Assembly: GCF_003014735.1 (NCBI RefSeq)
Contig: NZ_PYAX01000003.1
Coordinates: forward strand, 620,001-684,000
DNA: 64,000 nucleotides
Reading direction: 5' to 3'
Source: Saccharothrix carnea
Lineage (GTDB): Bacteria > Actinomycetota > Actinomycetes > Mycobacteriales > Pseudonocardiaceae
The notes below the pieces were generated by a model. That model ran no database searches and was not told where the DNA came from. It saw nothing but the letters and a program-made list of their open reading frames with translations. Below, in pieces: positions 46,990 to 56,517 of the stretch; position 1 is the first letter of the stretch, and every line of letters starts with the position of its first letter. A program made the position numbers and the translations under genes.

Positions 46990-48266
46990 GGCGCACCAGC
47001 CTGGCGTTCCGGATCACGGCGTTGTGCCTGGCCGTGGCCGGTGTCGCGGTGGTGGTGGCCGGGCTGGTGTCGGCGCGGCTGGTGCTCACCGCGTCACGCG
47101 AGGCGGCCCGGCAGGCGCTGGCCGACCAGGCGGACGTGGTGGCCGGTCAGCTCGACGCGGGCCGGGCCGGGCGGATGCGGGTGGTCGAGGTGCTGCGCGG
47201 GCAGGGCATCGCCGTGGTGCTGATCGGGCCGGACGGCGGGTTGGCCGGTGAGCCGAGGGCGGTGCGCGCGGTCCGTGACGCCGGGGGCAGGTCCGGTCTC
47301 GCGGGCACCCGGCTGGTCGAGGTGCGTGACGGGATCGCGCTGGTGCAGGAGACGGCGACGGGCAACGGGCCGGGGTACCGGCTGGTGCGCAACATCGCGT
47401 TCGCGCTGGGTGTCGGGTTGCTGGTGGCGGCAGTGGCCGGGTTGCTGCTGGGCAAGCTGGTCGCGCGTCCGCTGCGGCAGACGGCGGCCGTCGCGCGCAC
47501 CATGAGCGGCGGTCGGCGTGACCTGCGGGCGCCCGAGCACGGTCCGGCGGAGGTCGCCGAGGTCGGTGGCGCGGTGAACGCGCTGGCCGACGCGCTGGCG
47601 CGCAGCGAGGCCAGGCAGCGGGAGTTCCTGCTGTCGGTGTCGCACGAGTTGCGCACGCCGTTGACGGCGGTGAGCGGGTTCGCCGAGTCGCTGGCCGACG
47701 GCGTGGTGTCCGGGCCGGAGGTGCCCGCGGTCGGCCGCACGATCTCCGCGGAGGCGCACCGGCTCGACCGGCTGGTCACCGACCTGCTGGACCTGGCCCG
47801 GCTGGGCGCGGACGACTTCCGGGTCGACCTGGCCCCGGTCGACCTGACCGAGGTCGTCTCGGCCGCCGCCGAGGTGTGGCGCGCGCGGTGCGCGGCGAAG
47901 GGCGTCGAGTTCCGGCTGGAGCTGCCCGCGCACCCGACCGTGCGGACGACGGACGCCCGGCGGTTGCGGCAGGTGCTGGACGGGCTGCTGGAGAACGCGC
48001 TGCGCCTCACCCCCGCCGGTCGGCCGGTGGTGTTGGCGCTGCACGACGTGCTGCAGGTGCGCGACGGTGGTCCCGGGCTGTCCGAGGAGGATTACCGGGT
48101 CGCGTTCCGCAAGGGTGCGCTGCACGCGAAGTACGAGCGTTCCCGGCCCGTGGGCACGGGTGTCGGCCTGGCCCTGGTGCACGGCCTGGTGACCCGGTTG
48201 GGTGGCACGATCGAGGCCGGTCCCGCGCCCGAGGGCGGTGCGGTGTTCACGGTGAGGTTGCCCTGA
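46986..48266 (+). CDS. Sensor histidine kinase, EnvZ/PhoR type
   Basis: 426 residues. Two transmembrane helices (ITALCLAVAGVAVVVAGLVS and AFALGVGLLVAAVAGLLLG) enclose a small extracytoplasmic domain of about 90 residues. A HAMP linker, H box SVSHELRTPLTAV, N box LLENALRL, and G boxes RDGGPGLSE and GVGLALVHG follow. Partner of the adjacent response regulator. The signal is unknown. The HD gene overlaps by one base (TGATG). Confidence 0.94.
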   Translation: MRRTSLAFRITALCLAVAGVAVVVAGLVSARLVLTASREAARQALADQADVVAGQLDAGRAGRMRVVEVLRGQGIAVVLIGPDGGLAGEPRAVRAVRDAGGRSGLAGTRLVEVRDGIALVQETATGNGPGYRLVRNIAFALGVGLLVAAVAGLLLGKLVARPLRQTAAVARTMSGGRRDLRAPEHGPAEVAEVGGAVNALADALARSEARQREFLLSVSHELRTPLTAVSGFAESLADGVVSGPEVPAVGRTISAEAHRLDRLVTDLLDLARLGADDFRVDLAPVDLTEVVSAAAEVWRARCAAKGVEFRLELPAHPTVRTTDARRLRQVLDGLLENALRLTPAGRPVVLALHDVLQVRDGGPGLSEEDYRVAFRKGALHAKYERSRPVGTGVGLALVHGLVTRLGGTIEAGPAPEGGAVFTVRLP

Positions 48267-48874
48267 TGCGCGAGCTGGAACGGCGGTGGCACGAGGCGGT
48301 CCGCGAACTGGGCGGCACGCAGGGGCCCGGCGACCTCGTCGACCGGTACGCCGAACCGCACCGCGGCTACCACAACGGCGAGCACGTGCTGGCCGTCGTC
48401 CGGGACGTGAACGTGCTGGCCGCCGACCGCACGCCACGCGAGCGCGCTGTGCTGACGTTGGCCGCCCTGGTGCACGACGTGATCTACGACGGCGTACCGG
48501 GCGAGGACGAGCGCCGCAGCGCGGAGTGGGCTCGGGCGCAGCTCGCCGGCCTGCCCGAGGCGGACGAGGTGGCTTCGCTGGTGCTGGCGACCGCCGAGCA
48601 CACCTCGGACGACCCGCTGACGTGCCTGCTCCTGGACGCCGACCTGGCCGTCCTCGGCTCCGCCCCGGCGACCTACGAGCGCTACCGGACCGCCGTGCGC
48701 GCCGAGTACGCGCACGTGCCCGACGACGCGTGGCGGGTCGGTCGGGCGAAGGTCCTGCGCTCGTTGGCCGGACGCGACCCGCTGTACGCCACGCCGCACG
48801 CACGGGCCCGGTGGGAGGCACGCGCCAAGGCGAACCTGGCCGCCGAGCTCAGCTCGCTCGGTGACCCGCCGTGA
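48266..48874 (+). CDS. HD-domain metal-dependent phosphohydrolase-like protein
   Basis: 202 residues. HD pattern residues are visible: YHNGEHVLAV (His), ALVHDVIYDG (HD), and ATAEHTSDD (His) with Asp in LLDADLAVLGS. Such proteins are the predicted metal-dependent HD superfamily phosphohydrolases (COG4339). The substrate is unknown. It is coupled to the kinase gene. Its last 26 bases overlap the convergent mtnD stop region. Confidence 0.88.
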   Translation: MRELERRWHEAVRELGGTQGPGDLVDRYAEPHRGYHNGEHVLAVVRDVNVLAADRTPRERAVLTLAALVHDVIYDGVPGEDERRSAEWARAQLAGLPEADEVASLVLATAEHTSDDPLTCLLLDADLAVLGSAPATYERYRTAVRAEYAHVPDDAWRVGRAKVLRSLAGRDPLYATPHARARWEARAKANLAAELSSLGDPP

Positions 48875-49421
48875 GCGCGTCGAAGGTCGGGAACGCCTTG
48901 GCGATCTCGCTGCCGGTGAAGTTGCCGACCCAGCCGTCGTCGTCGTGGAAGAACCGGATCGACACGTAGTCCGGCCGGGTGCCCATGTCGAACCAGTGCG
49001 TGGTGTTCGCGGGCACGCTCAGCAGGTCGCCCGCCTCGCACAGCACCGCGTACACGCGCTCCTTGACGTGCAGGTAGAACACGCCGGAGCCGCGGGCGAA
49101 GAACCGGTCCTCGTCGTCGTCGTGGGTGTGCTCGGCCAGGAACTTCAGCCGCGCCTGCCCCGCCGACGCCAGCCACTCCGGGTCGTCCGACGGCGTCATC
49201 TCCATCGCGTCGACCAGGATGTAGCCCTCGGTCTCGGTGACGCGGGCGACCTGCTCGGCGTACACCTCCAGGGCGTTCTCGCTGGTCACGCCCGGGATGA
49301 CCGGCCACTGCTCGTAGCGGACGCCCAGCTGCTTCAGCTCCACCGCGATCTCGGCCGGGTCGGCGGTGCGCACCAGGGCGTTCTCCGGGTCGGTGTCCGA
49401 CCACACGGTCAGCAACGTCAT
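48849..49421 (-). CDS. mtnD: Acireductone dioxygenase
   Basis: 190 residues from ATG 49421. The cupin metal motif is AEHTHDDDEDRFFARG (His-x-His-x4-Glu-like) with a second His in NTTHWFDMG. It converts acireductone plus O2 to the 2-oxo acid precursor of methionine (Fe) or an off-pathway product (Ni). It is the last gene of the methionine salvage operon, and follows mtnB by 13 bases. Confidence 0.93.
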   Translation of the reverse strand: MTLLTVWSDTDPENALVRTADPAEIAVELKQLGVRYEQWPVIPGVTSENALEVYAEQVARVTETEGYILVDAMEMTPSDDPEWLASAGQARLKFLAEHTHDDDEDRFFARGSGVFYLHVKERVYAVLCEAGDLLSVPANTTHWFDMGTRPDYVSIRFFHDDDGWVGNFTGSEIAKAFPTFDALTAGHRAS

Positions 49422-49434
49422 CGCGCCTGCTCCC

Positions 49435-50052
49435 TCATGTTCGTGGTGGGTTCCCGCGCTGGGTGGTTTCGGTCTTGAAGCGCAACAGCCACTCCAAGCA
49501 CTCCAGCCGGTGCCGCGCCTGGTAGAGGTCGTCACCCCACACGTACACCCCGTGCCGGGCGACAATCAAGGCCGGCACGTCCTTGCGGAAACCGGCTTCG
49601 AACGCGTCGCCGAGCACGCGCATGTCCTGGCTGTTGGGCACGACCGGGATCACGACGGACTCGTGCGCCTGGCGGCCGAAGCCCTTGAGCATCTCCAGGT
49701 CGTGCAGCTCGACGCCCTCGGGCCAGAACTCGGCCGCGACCACGGGTGCGAGGGCGTGCACGTGGACCACCGCGCCCGCGCCGGCGACCGCCGCGATCCG
49801 CCCGTGCAGGCCCGCTTCGGCCGATGGCACGCGCACCGGGTCGTCCGTGCCGCCCTCGGCGTCGACGATCACCACGTCGTCCGGCGTCAGCTCGCCCTTG
49901 TCCTTGCCGCTGACGGTGACCGCCAGCCGCAGCGGGTCGCGGTCCACGACCACGGACAGGTTGCCGGACGTGCCGCGCATCCAGCCCATCGCGGTGTACC
50001 TGGCGCACTCGGCGGCCAGCGCCTCGCCGGGCGTCACAGAGCCTGTTCTCAC
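49435..50052 (-). CDS. mtnB: Methylthioribulose-1-phosphate dehydratase
   Basis: 205 residues of the class II aldolase/adducin fold. Zinc ligands are in VVHVHALAPV (His-x-His) and ARHGVYVWGDD. GWMRGTSGNLSV is the phosphate-binding N-terminal motif. It dehydrates MTRu-1-P in methionine salvage. GTG 50052 overlaps the mtnC stop by four bases. Confidence 0.93.
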   Translation of the reverse strand: MRTGSVTPGEALAAECARYTAMGWMRGTSGNLSVVVDRDPLRLAVTVSGKDKGELTPDDVVIVDAEGGTDDPVRVPSAEAGLHGRIAAVAGAGAVVHVHALAPVVAAEFWPEGVELHDLEMLKGFGRQAHESVVIPVVPNSQDMRVLGDAFEAGFRKDVPALIVARHGVYVWGDDLYQARHRLECLEWLLRFKTETTQRGNPPRT

Positions 50053-50714
50053 AGGGCCGCCACCGTCCGGTGTGGACCGAAGTCCGCGTCGCCGTACGGC
50101 TCGCCGGGACGCGCCACGCCCACGGTCTGCCAGCCCGCCTCGGCGGCGGCGTCCAGCTCGGCGGGGACGTCGGAGTAGAACGTGATGTCGCCCGAGCCGA
50201 GCACGGAGGCGATCTTCAGGTACGACGCGGCCTCGCGCTTCGGTCCCGCGTTCACCGTGTCGAAGTGGTACTCGAACAACGGGGTGAGGTCGCCGTCCGT
50301 GGTGTGCTGGAAGAACGCCACCTGACCGGCCACCGAACCGGAGGAGAACACGGCCAGCTTGGCGCCCTCCGCGTGCCACTCGCGCAGTGCGGGCACGACG
50401 TCCGGGAAGAACTCGGCCACCAAGTCGCCCTGCGCGTAACCGCGCTGCCAGATCAGGCCCTGCAAGGTCTTCAGCGGTGTGACTTTCTGGTCGGCGTCCA
50501 TCCAGCCGTGCAGCACGCGCACCAGCTCGTCCGTGCCACCGTCCACACCGGACAGCTCACGGATCTGCGCGACCGCCTCGACCACGGCCGGGTCGTCGCC
50601 GTGCTCGTCGATCCACGGCCCGAGGCGCGGGCGGGCGTAGTCGTACAGCGTGACCAGGACCTGGTCGGTGGCGCTGAGCGTGCCCTCGATGTCCAGCACT
50701 ACCCAGTTAGTCAT
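50049..50714 (-). CDS. mtnC: Enolase-phosphatase E1 (acireductone synthase)
   Basis: 221 residues. The HAD nucleophile Asp is in VVLDIEGTLSA, motif II in VFSSGSVAGQ, Lys in GPKREAASYLK, and acidic motif in ITFYSDVPAELD. It enolises and dephosphorylates the diketo intermediate. ATG 50714 overlaps the mtnA stop by eight bases. Confidence 0.95.
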   Translation of the reverse strand: MTNWVVLDIEGTLSATDQVLVTLYDYARPRLGPWIDEHGDDPAVVEAVAQIRELSGVDGGTDELVRVLHGWMDADQKVTPLKTLQGLIWQRGYAQGDLVAEFFPDVVPALREWHAEGAKLAVFSSGSVAGQVAFFQHTTDGDLTPLFEYHFDTVNAGPKREAASYLKIASVLGSGDITFYSDVPAELDAAAEAGWQTVGVARPGEPYGDADFGPHRTVAAL

Positions 50715-51714
50715 GAACGTCCCCAACGTAGTAATCGGCCAACCCGTGCGGAGCGTACGCACCGCGGTCGGTCACCACCGTCGTCACGAACCGCGGTGGC
50801 GTGACGTCGAACGCCGGGTACAGGCCCCGGGCCCGGTCGGTGGCCGTGCGGCGGCCCAGGGTGTGCAGCACCTCGTCACCCGGCCGGTACTCGATCGGCA
50901 CGTCGGCGGCGGTGGGTGCGAGGCGGTCCGGTGCCTGCACCATGGCCAGGAACGGCACGTCGAACGCGTGCGCGGCCACCGCGAGGCCGAGCGTGCCGAC
51001 CTTGTTGACCACGTGGCCGTCCATCGTGACGCGGTCGGCGGCGGTCAGCAGCACGTCGACGTCGCCGGTCGACATGACCGCCGCGCCCATGCCATCGGTG
51101 ATCAAGGTTGTGTCCACGCCCATCTCCCCCAGCGTCTCCGCGGTCAGGCGGGCGCCCTGGAGGTACGGGCGGGTCTCCGTGCAGAGGAACCGCAAACGCT
51201 TGCCCATCGCTTGAGCAGCGGCGACGGTTTCGGTCAGGTAGAGGTCGGCCCAGCAGTGCGTGAGCACGGCGCCCTCGTCCGGCAGCAGTTCGGCGGTGTG
51301 CGCACCGAGGCGGCGGCTACGGCTGCGGTAGCGCTCGTCCCCCGCCTTCGCGCCCGCCAGCGCGCCGGCTTCGAGGTCGTCGTTCGCGTCGACGTGGGCA
51401 AGCACGGCGGCTACGGCCTTGCGCAGGTGGTTGTTCGTGCGGCGGGTGGCGACCAGGAGCTGCCCCGCCTGGTCGAGGTAGGCACGGGCCTCGGCACGGG
51501 GCAGGCCGCGGGCCTCGCGGGCGGCCAGCACCATGCCCCACAGCGCGGCGAAGTACGGGCCGGACGACTGGGTGACCATGTCCTCGATGGCCTTGGCGAC
51601 CTCGGCGACCGTGCCGCAGCGCACCCAGGTCTTCTCGAACGGGAAGTCGCGGCGGTCCAGGATGTGCACGCCGTCGTCTTCGAGGCGCACGCTGCGCGCG
51701 AGCAACGGCTCCAT
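50707..51714 (-). CDS. mtnA: Methylthioribose-1-phosphate isomerase-like (eIF-2B family)
   Basis: 335 residues. The family motifs are RRTNNHLRKAVAAVLAH, VLTHCWADLYLTETV (Cys of the active site), TETRPYLQGARLTAETL, ITDGMGAAVMSTGDVD, and NKVGTLGLAVAAHAF (NKxGT). The Cys and Asp of the MtnA catalytic pair are present, though the sequence is a divergent branch. Isomerises MTR-1-P to MTRu-1-P. ATG 51714 overlaps the upstream stop by one base (TGATG). Confidence 0.85.
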   Translation of the reverse strand: MEPLLARSVRLEDDGVHILDRRDFPFEKTWVRCGTVAEVAKAIEDMVTQSSGPYFAALWGMVLAAREARGLPRAEARAYLDQAGQLLVATRRTNNHLRKAVAAVLAHVDANDDLEAGALAGAKAGDERYRSRSRRLGAHTAELLPDEGAVLTHCWADLYLTETVAAAQAMGKRLRFLCTETRPYLQGARLTAETLGEMGVDTTLITDGMGAAVMSTGDVDVLLTAADRVTMDGHVVNKVGTLGLAVAAHAFDVPFLAMVQAPDRLAPTAADVPIEYRPGDEVLHTLGRRTATDRARGLYPAFDVTPPRFVTTVVTDRGAYAPHGLADYYVGDVHD

Positions 51715-52838
51715 CAGCTGTACCCGGTGAACGGCGCGTGCTCGCCGGTCAGGTAGTAGGCGCCGACCTCGCGGGCCTTGTACGACACGGGGTCGTGCAG
51801 GGTGAGGGTGCGGGCGTTGCGCCAGAACCGGTCGAACGCGTAGCCGGCGGCGGTGGCCCGCGCGCCGCACAGCTCGAACACCCGGCTGGTGGTCTGGTTG
51901 GCGACCTTGGTGGCGACGACCTTGGCCGACGAGATGGCGGCGGCGGTCGCGGCGCGTTCGTCGCGGGTCAGGTCGGCGCCCCGGCGGGAGGCCTGGTCCA
52001 GCAGGTCCGAGGCGTGGTCGGTGAGGAACCCGGCGGCCTGCGCCTCGGCGACGAGCTCGCCGTACGTGCCCAGGACGTACGGGTCGGCGGTGGCCGCGTC
52101 GACACCGCTGAGGAACCACGGTCGGGTGGTCGTGCGGGTGTACTGGGCGGCTTCGGCCAGCGCGCCCTCCGCCATCGCCACGTACAGCTGGGCGAGCACG
52201 AGCTGGAAGCCGAGCGCGGCCAGCGACAGGCGCGGGCTGGTCTCGTCGTGGGTGCCGAGGACCTGGTCGGACGGCACGTGCACGTGGTCGAACACCACGC
52301 CGCCGCTGGCGGTGAGGCGTTGGCCGATGTTGTCCCAGTCACCGGCGTAGGTGATGCCGTCCGCCTTGGCGTCGAGCGTGAACGTGACCTTGTCGCCGGT
52401 CCCGGTGCGGGTGGCGCTGACCACGAGCCGGTCGGCCACCGACGCGCCGGTGGCGAACGTCTTGCGTCCCGTGACCTCGAACCCGCCGTCGACGGGCCGC
52501 AGCTCCAGCGCCGCGTCGAGGGGGTTGCTGACGCCCGCCCAGAAGACGTTGTCGCCCGGCTGGAAGTTCGGGTTGTCGAACAGGCCGCTGCGCCAGACCT
52601 GCAGGTAGTGGTAGCCGAGGAGGTGGCCGACGTTGGCGTCCGCCGCGCCGACGACCCTGGTCACGGCCTGCTGCGTGGCCCAGTCGCCGATCGCGAGCAA
52701 CCCGGACCGCCGCAACGCCCCGACCTCGGCCGAGGGCTCCGCACCACGCCGATCGCGCTCCGCCGCGTCCACCCGCAACGCCGCGGCCAGCTCCTCGGCG
52801 ACGGTCAGCCACTTCTGCCGACCATCGGTGCCCGTCAT
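51714..52838 (-). CDS. SfnB/DszC-like acyl-CoA-dehydrogenase-fold flavoprotein
   Basis: 374 residues from ATG 52838 (GGAGG in front). Acyl-CoA dehydrogenase fold: N-terminal helices, a middle domain (LELRPVDGGFEVTGRKTFAT, LVVSATRTGTGDKVTFTLDA), and a C-terminal helical domain (VFELCGARATAAGYAFDRFW). It resembles SfnB/DszC sulfur-compound monooxygenases instead of true dehydrogenases. As the first gene of the mtn operon, it may supply or consume methylthio compounds. That is inference from context. Confidence 0.85.
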   Translation of the reverse strand: MTGTDGRQKWLTVAEELAAALRVDAAERDRRGAEPSAEVGALRRSGLLAIGDWATQQAVTRVVGAADANVGHLLGYHYLQVWRSGLFDNPNFQPGDNVFWAGVSNPLDAALELRPVDGGFEVTGRKTFATGASVADRLVVSATRTGTGDKVTFTLDAKADGITYAGDWDNIGQRLTASGGVVFDHVHVPSDQVLGTHDETSPRLSLAALGFQLVLAQLYVAMAEGALAEAAQYTRTTTRPWFLSGVDAATADPYVLGTYGELVAEAQAAGFLTDHASDLLDQASRRGADLTRDERAATAAAISSAKVVATKVANQTTSRVFELCGARATAAGYAFDRFWRNARTLTLHDPVSYKAREVGAYYLTGEHAPFTGYS

Positions 52839-52931
52839 GGCTTGCCTCCTGCCGTCTGCGTTCCCAGCAGGCGAGCCTAACCGCCGCGGCGCGCCGTGGG
52901 CTGAGCGTTCCGCCACATGGGAGACCGCCGG

Positions 52932-54059
52932 TCAGGATGTGACGTGCATCCCGTGGCCGGACAGGCCCAGCCACCGGAGCGCCCCGCGCAGGTCGGTGAC
53001 GTGGCGGCGGACGCTGTCGACGTGTGCCACCCACGTCTGACGGTCCAGGGCGAGCGCCTTCAGGTAACGCACGCACAGCGACGGCGGGATGGCCTCGCAA
53101 TGCTTGCGCGCGGCGCGCAGGGCGATCTCCATCCGCAACGCCTCGTCGTCACGCCGTCCCCGTGACCTGATGCGGTCGAGAATGCTGTCGATCAAGGACA
53201 TCCGGTCTCCCAGGAAATGCCGCCAGTAACTCACGTCCAAGGCCCGGTCGAAGTTGCCGTCGTCGTCCAGCAGCGCGAAGACGCCTTCAGCCAAGCAGTC
53301 TCCGAACTCCTCGCTTTGAGCGCGGGCCGTGACGAACGGGTCGTACGGCCGCTGCAGCACGTTGCCGATCACTGCGGAGCGCCGCAGGCTTCGGTCGTTC
53401 AGGAGGAAGAACCAGTCCTCGTTGTAGATCGCCGGGAAGAAGGACGACGACGCCTCCAGACTTACCACGAGGGCACCGCCACCGATGAACGTGCCCTGGT
53501 CGCCGCCTGTCTCGCGGTGCGCATGGCACACCACGGAGTTGTCCGGGAACCCGCCGATGTGCAAGCCGACAGCCGCGTAGCCGTCGCACACCAGGCCGGC
53601 TGCGGCACTGATATCTCGGGGATCCGGCATCAGGATGTCGTCGTCCAGGAACGCCACCACCTCCCATCCGGCCAGACGGGAGACGAGTAGCCCGATGTTG
53701 CGCTTGAGGCCGATGTCGGTGCGGTGCCGGAACAGCGTCCCCCGGAGGAGCGCCGTGGTCGCCAGGGCGGGCGTCAGCGGCCCGGACACCTCGGACACAT
53801 CGAAGGCGAGCATCCCGACGTCCGACACGCGGGCCAGTTTCTCGGCTTCGGCAGCTGACGAACGCCCGCTGGACAGCACCACCAGCGGCACGTCGAGTCG
53901 GGCAGCACACTCGATCGCGTTCTTCAAGTAGTGGCCAGGCCGGTTCGTGGGCACGACGATCGCATCGACGCGGCCGGGCAGCGCGTCCACGACGTCGAGC
54001 GTGACGAGCCCGCGGTGCGAGCCGTGGTGGCTCGCGGGTGTGGGCACCAGTGGCGTCAA
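52932..54059 (-). CDS. GT-A-fold-like protein 1 (uncharacterised paralogue)
   Basis: 375 residues from TTG 54059. I do not recognise a named family. It has a GT-A layout: VDAIVVPTNRPGHYLKNAIE, KRNIGLLVSRLAGWEVVAFL, DDD in FLDDDILMP, DNSVVCHAHRETGGDQGTFI, and IYNEDWFFLL (ED motif). TTG is chosen because GGAGG lies seven bases upstream and the HHGSHRG leader shared with paralogue 3 begins soon after. No signal or membrane helix. It is divergent from the STAND gene with 163 bases between them. Confidence 0.78.
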   Translation of the reverse strand: MTPLVPTPASHHGSHRGLVTLDVVDALPGRVDAIVVPTNRPGHYLKNAIECAARLDVPLVVLSSGRSSAAEAEKLARVSDVGMLAFDVSEVSGPLTPALATTALLRGTLFRHRTDIGLKRNIGLLVSRLAGWEVVAFLDDDILMPDPRDISAAAGLVCDGYAAVGLHIGGFPDNSVVCHAHRETGGDQGTFIGGGALVVSLEASSSFFPAIYNEDWFFLLNDRSLRRSAVIGNVLQRPYDPFVTARAQSEEFGDCLAEGVFALLDDDGNFDRALDVSYWRHFLGDRMSLIDSILDRIRSRGRRDDEALRMEIALRAARKHCEAIPPSLCVRYLKALALDRQTWVAHVDSVRRHVTDLRGALRWLGLSGHGMHVTS

Positions 54060-54222
54060 CGCCGGCCCTCCGTCCGCTCGAACGGCGGGTCGCCGCGGTG
54101 ATCGGGAGTGAACGGGACAACGTCCGGGTGACTTCCGATGTTCCCTGGGGTGTTGCCGCTGAAGGGCGGACTCACCAGCCGCTGCCGTCGATACGCTCCG
54201 GAGACCGGACGGGAGGCAGTGA

Positions 54223-56478
54223 GTGGCGAACGAGCACCTGGGGCACACGGCCAACGACATGTCGGGTACCACGGGAGCCGTAGTGCAGGCCGCGTCGATC
54301 GCGGGTGGGGTGCACCTGCACGCCACCGGCCCCAGCCAGATTCCCCCGCCGCACGAACTTCCACCGGACGTGCACGCGTTCACCGACCGGGTGGAGCAAC
54401 TCGCCGAGATGGACCTGCTGCTCGCGTCCACCGAGGGAGCGCCCACCGCGGCCATGGTGATCTCCGCGGTCTCGGGCACGGCGGGAGTGGGCAAGACGGC
54501 CTTCGCCACGCACTGGGCACACCGGGTCAGCGACCGGTTCCCCGACGGACAGCTCTACGTCAACCTGCGCGGCTACGGACCGGACCAGCCGGTGGCGCCC
54601 GTTGAGGCTCTCGCCGGGCTGCTGCGCTCGTTGGGCGTGCCGAACACCGACATCCCGCACGACTTGGATGAGCGGGCGGCCAGGTTCCGCAGTCTCGCCG
54701 CCGGCCGCAGGATGCTGATCGTGCTGGACAACGCCCGTTCCGCCGACCAAGTCCGGCCGCTGCTGCCCGGCACGTCCTCGTGCGTGGTCCTGGTGACCAG
54801 CCGCGATGCCCTGCCAGGGCTCGTGTCCCGGGACGGCGCACGGCGGATGAACCTCGACCTTTTGCCGCACGAGCAGGCGGTCTTCCTGTTGCGCATGCTG
54901 ATCGGCCCCCGCGTGGACGCCGAACGCGACGCCGCCGACGCTCTCGTCCGGCATTGCGCCCGCCTGCCGCTGGCGCTGCGGATCGCCGCCGACCTCGTCA
55001 CGACCAGCCCGGACGTGGCGCTCGCCGATCTCGTCAACGACCTGGCTGATGAGCAGAACAGGCTCGACCTGCTCGACGCCGGGGACGACCCGTACACTGC
55101 GGTGCGAGCGGTGCTCTCCTGGTCCTACCGGAACCTGGATCCGGTCGAGGCCCGGGCGTTCCGGCTGCTCGGCTTGCACCCCGGTCGTGACTTCGACACG
55201 GTGAGCGCCGCCGTGCTGATCGAGGCCGCCCCGGCGGGAGCGCGTCGGGTACTCGATTCGCTGGTCCGCGCACACCTGCTCGAACGCACCAAGGCCAGCC
55301 GCTATCAGATGCACGACCTGCTCCGCGTCTATGCAGCCGACCTGGCGGCACAAGAGGAGTCGGCCCGGGCGCAACAGGCCGCGCTGGGGCGGTTGTTCGA
55401 CTTCTTTCTGCACACCGCCGCGTTGGCCATGGACATCCTCTTCCCCCAAGAGCGGGACCGCAGGCCGACGCTCCCGACGAACGGTGGGTTGCCCGCGAAC
55501 CTCGTGGACGACTCTCAAGCGGTGCGGTGGCTTGAGGACGAACGGGCCACGTTCTCGGCCGTGGCGGCACAGATCGTGGACACGACCTGGTCGGTCTACG
55601 CGACGCTGCTCTCCACGACCCTCTACCGGTTCCTCGACATCCACGGCCACTTCGACGACGCCGTCACCCTGCACACCCACGCCGTGACGGCGGGACGGCA
55701 GCAGCGCGACGACGCCGCCGAAGGGCGGGCACTGCACAACCTCGGCGTCGTCTACCAGCGCTTGGGTCGCTACCTGGAAGCCCGCGACCACCTGGAGGAG
55801 GCGATCGCCGCGCTCCGTCGAGCAGGTAGCCGACGGGTGGAGGCGCTGGCGTTGGCGGACCTGGGTCACGTGCACATGCTCCTCGGCCAGTACGACAAGG
55901 CGTTGGCGTGCGATTCGGACGGTCTGCTCCTGTTCGAAGCCGAGGGTGAGCGCACGGGACAAGGCCAAGTGCTCAACAACATGGGTTTGGTCCTCGACCG
56001 GTTGGGGCGTCACGACGAGTCCGTCGAGCACACGCAGCGTGCGCTGGCGCTGTTCCGGGAGACCGACGACCGACCGCGAATGGGCTACGCGCTCAACGAC
56101 ATCGGCGTGGCCCTCCAACACCTGGATCGTCACCACGAGGCAAAGGGCTATCACGAGGAGGCGCTCGACCTCGCCCGCGCCACGCACGACCGCGCCTTGG
56201 AAGCCGAGGCGCTCAACGGACTCGGCAACGCGCTGCGTCGAGTGGAGATGACCGACGAGGTGCTGAAGTGCCACGAACAGGCGCTTGCCATCGCCCTGGA
56301 CATCGGCGACCGTCATGAGCAGGCGCAGGCGCACGAGGGCTTCGCCAACGCGTACGAAGCATTGGAGAACGTGACCGAGGCCCGCGAGCGGTGGAACAAC
56401 GCCTTGGAGATCTATTCGGAACTCGGGGCTCCCGAGGCGGCAGAGGTCCGCCGCCGGTTGGATCGACTGATCGGGTGA
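54223..56478 (+). CDS. STAND NTPase (NB-ARC) with TPR repeats
   Basis: 751 residues from GTG 54223 (GGGAGG upstream). The N-terminus carries a short signature VVQAASIAGGVHLH (20-33), then the P-loop GTAGVGKT (85-92), Walker B MLIVLDNARSADQVR, a winged-helix region, and about six TPRs in the last 270 residues (for example LHNLGVVYQRLGRYLEARDH). It has no SARP or DNA-binding head, unlike AfsR. STAND proteins of this type switch on by ligand and often drive immunity or signalling in actinobacteria. Its effector is not evident. Confidence 0.88.
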   Translation: MANEHLGHTANDMSGTTGAVVQAASIAGGVHLHATGPSQIPPPHELPPDVHAFTDRVEQLAEMDLLLASTEGAPTAAMVISAVSGTAGVGKTAFATHWAHRVSDRFPDGQLYVNLRGYGPDQPVAPVEALAGLLRSLGVPNTDIPHDLDERAARFRSLAAGRRMLIVLDNARSADQVRPLLPGTSSCVVLVTSRDALPGLVSRDGARRMNLDLLPHEQAVFLLRMLIGPRVDAERDAADALVRHCARLPLALRIAADLVTTSPDVALADLVNDLADEQNRLDLLDAGDDPYTAVRAVLSWSYRNLDPVEARAFRLLGLHPGRDFDTVSAAVLIEAAPAGARRVLDSLVRAHLLERTKASRYQMHDLLRVYAADLAAQEESARAQQAALGRLFDFFLHTAALAMDILFPQERDRRPTLPTNGGLPANLVDDSQAVRWLEDERATFSAVAAQIVDTTWSVYATLLSTTLYRFLDIHGHFDDAVTLHTHAVTAGRQQRDDAAEGRALHNLGVVYQRLGRYLEARDHLEEAIAALRRAGSRRVEALALADLGHVHMLLGQYDKALACDSDGLLLFEAEGERTGQGQVLNNMGLVLDRLGRHDESVEHTQRALALFRETDDRPRMGYALNDIGVALQHLDRHHEAKGYHEEALDLARATHDRALEAEALNGLGNALRRVEMTDEVLKCHEQALAIALDIGDRHEQAQAHEGFANAYEALENVTEARERWNNALEIYSELGAPEAAEVRRRLDRLIG

Positions 56479-56517
56479 CCCACCACGCGGTGGTAGGTCC
56501 GACGTGCCGGAGGCGTT

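Noticed and set aside
52839..52931. SAM riboswitch in front of the methionine-salvage operon
   Set aside because: The gap is only 93 bases and contains no recognisable kink-turn or pseudoknot motif of SAM-I, SAM-II or SAM-IV.
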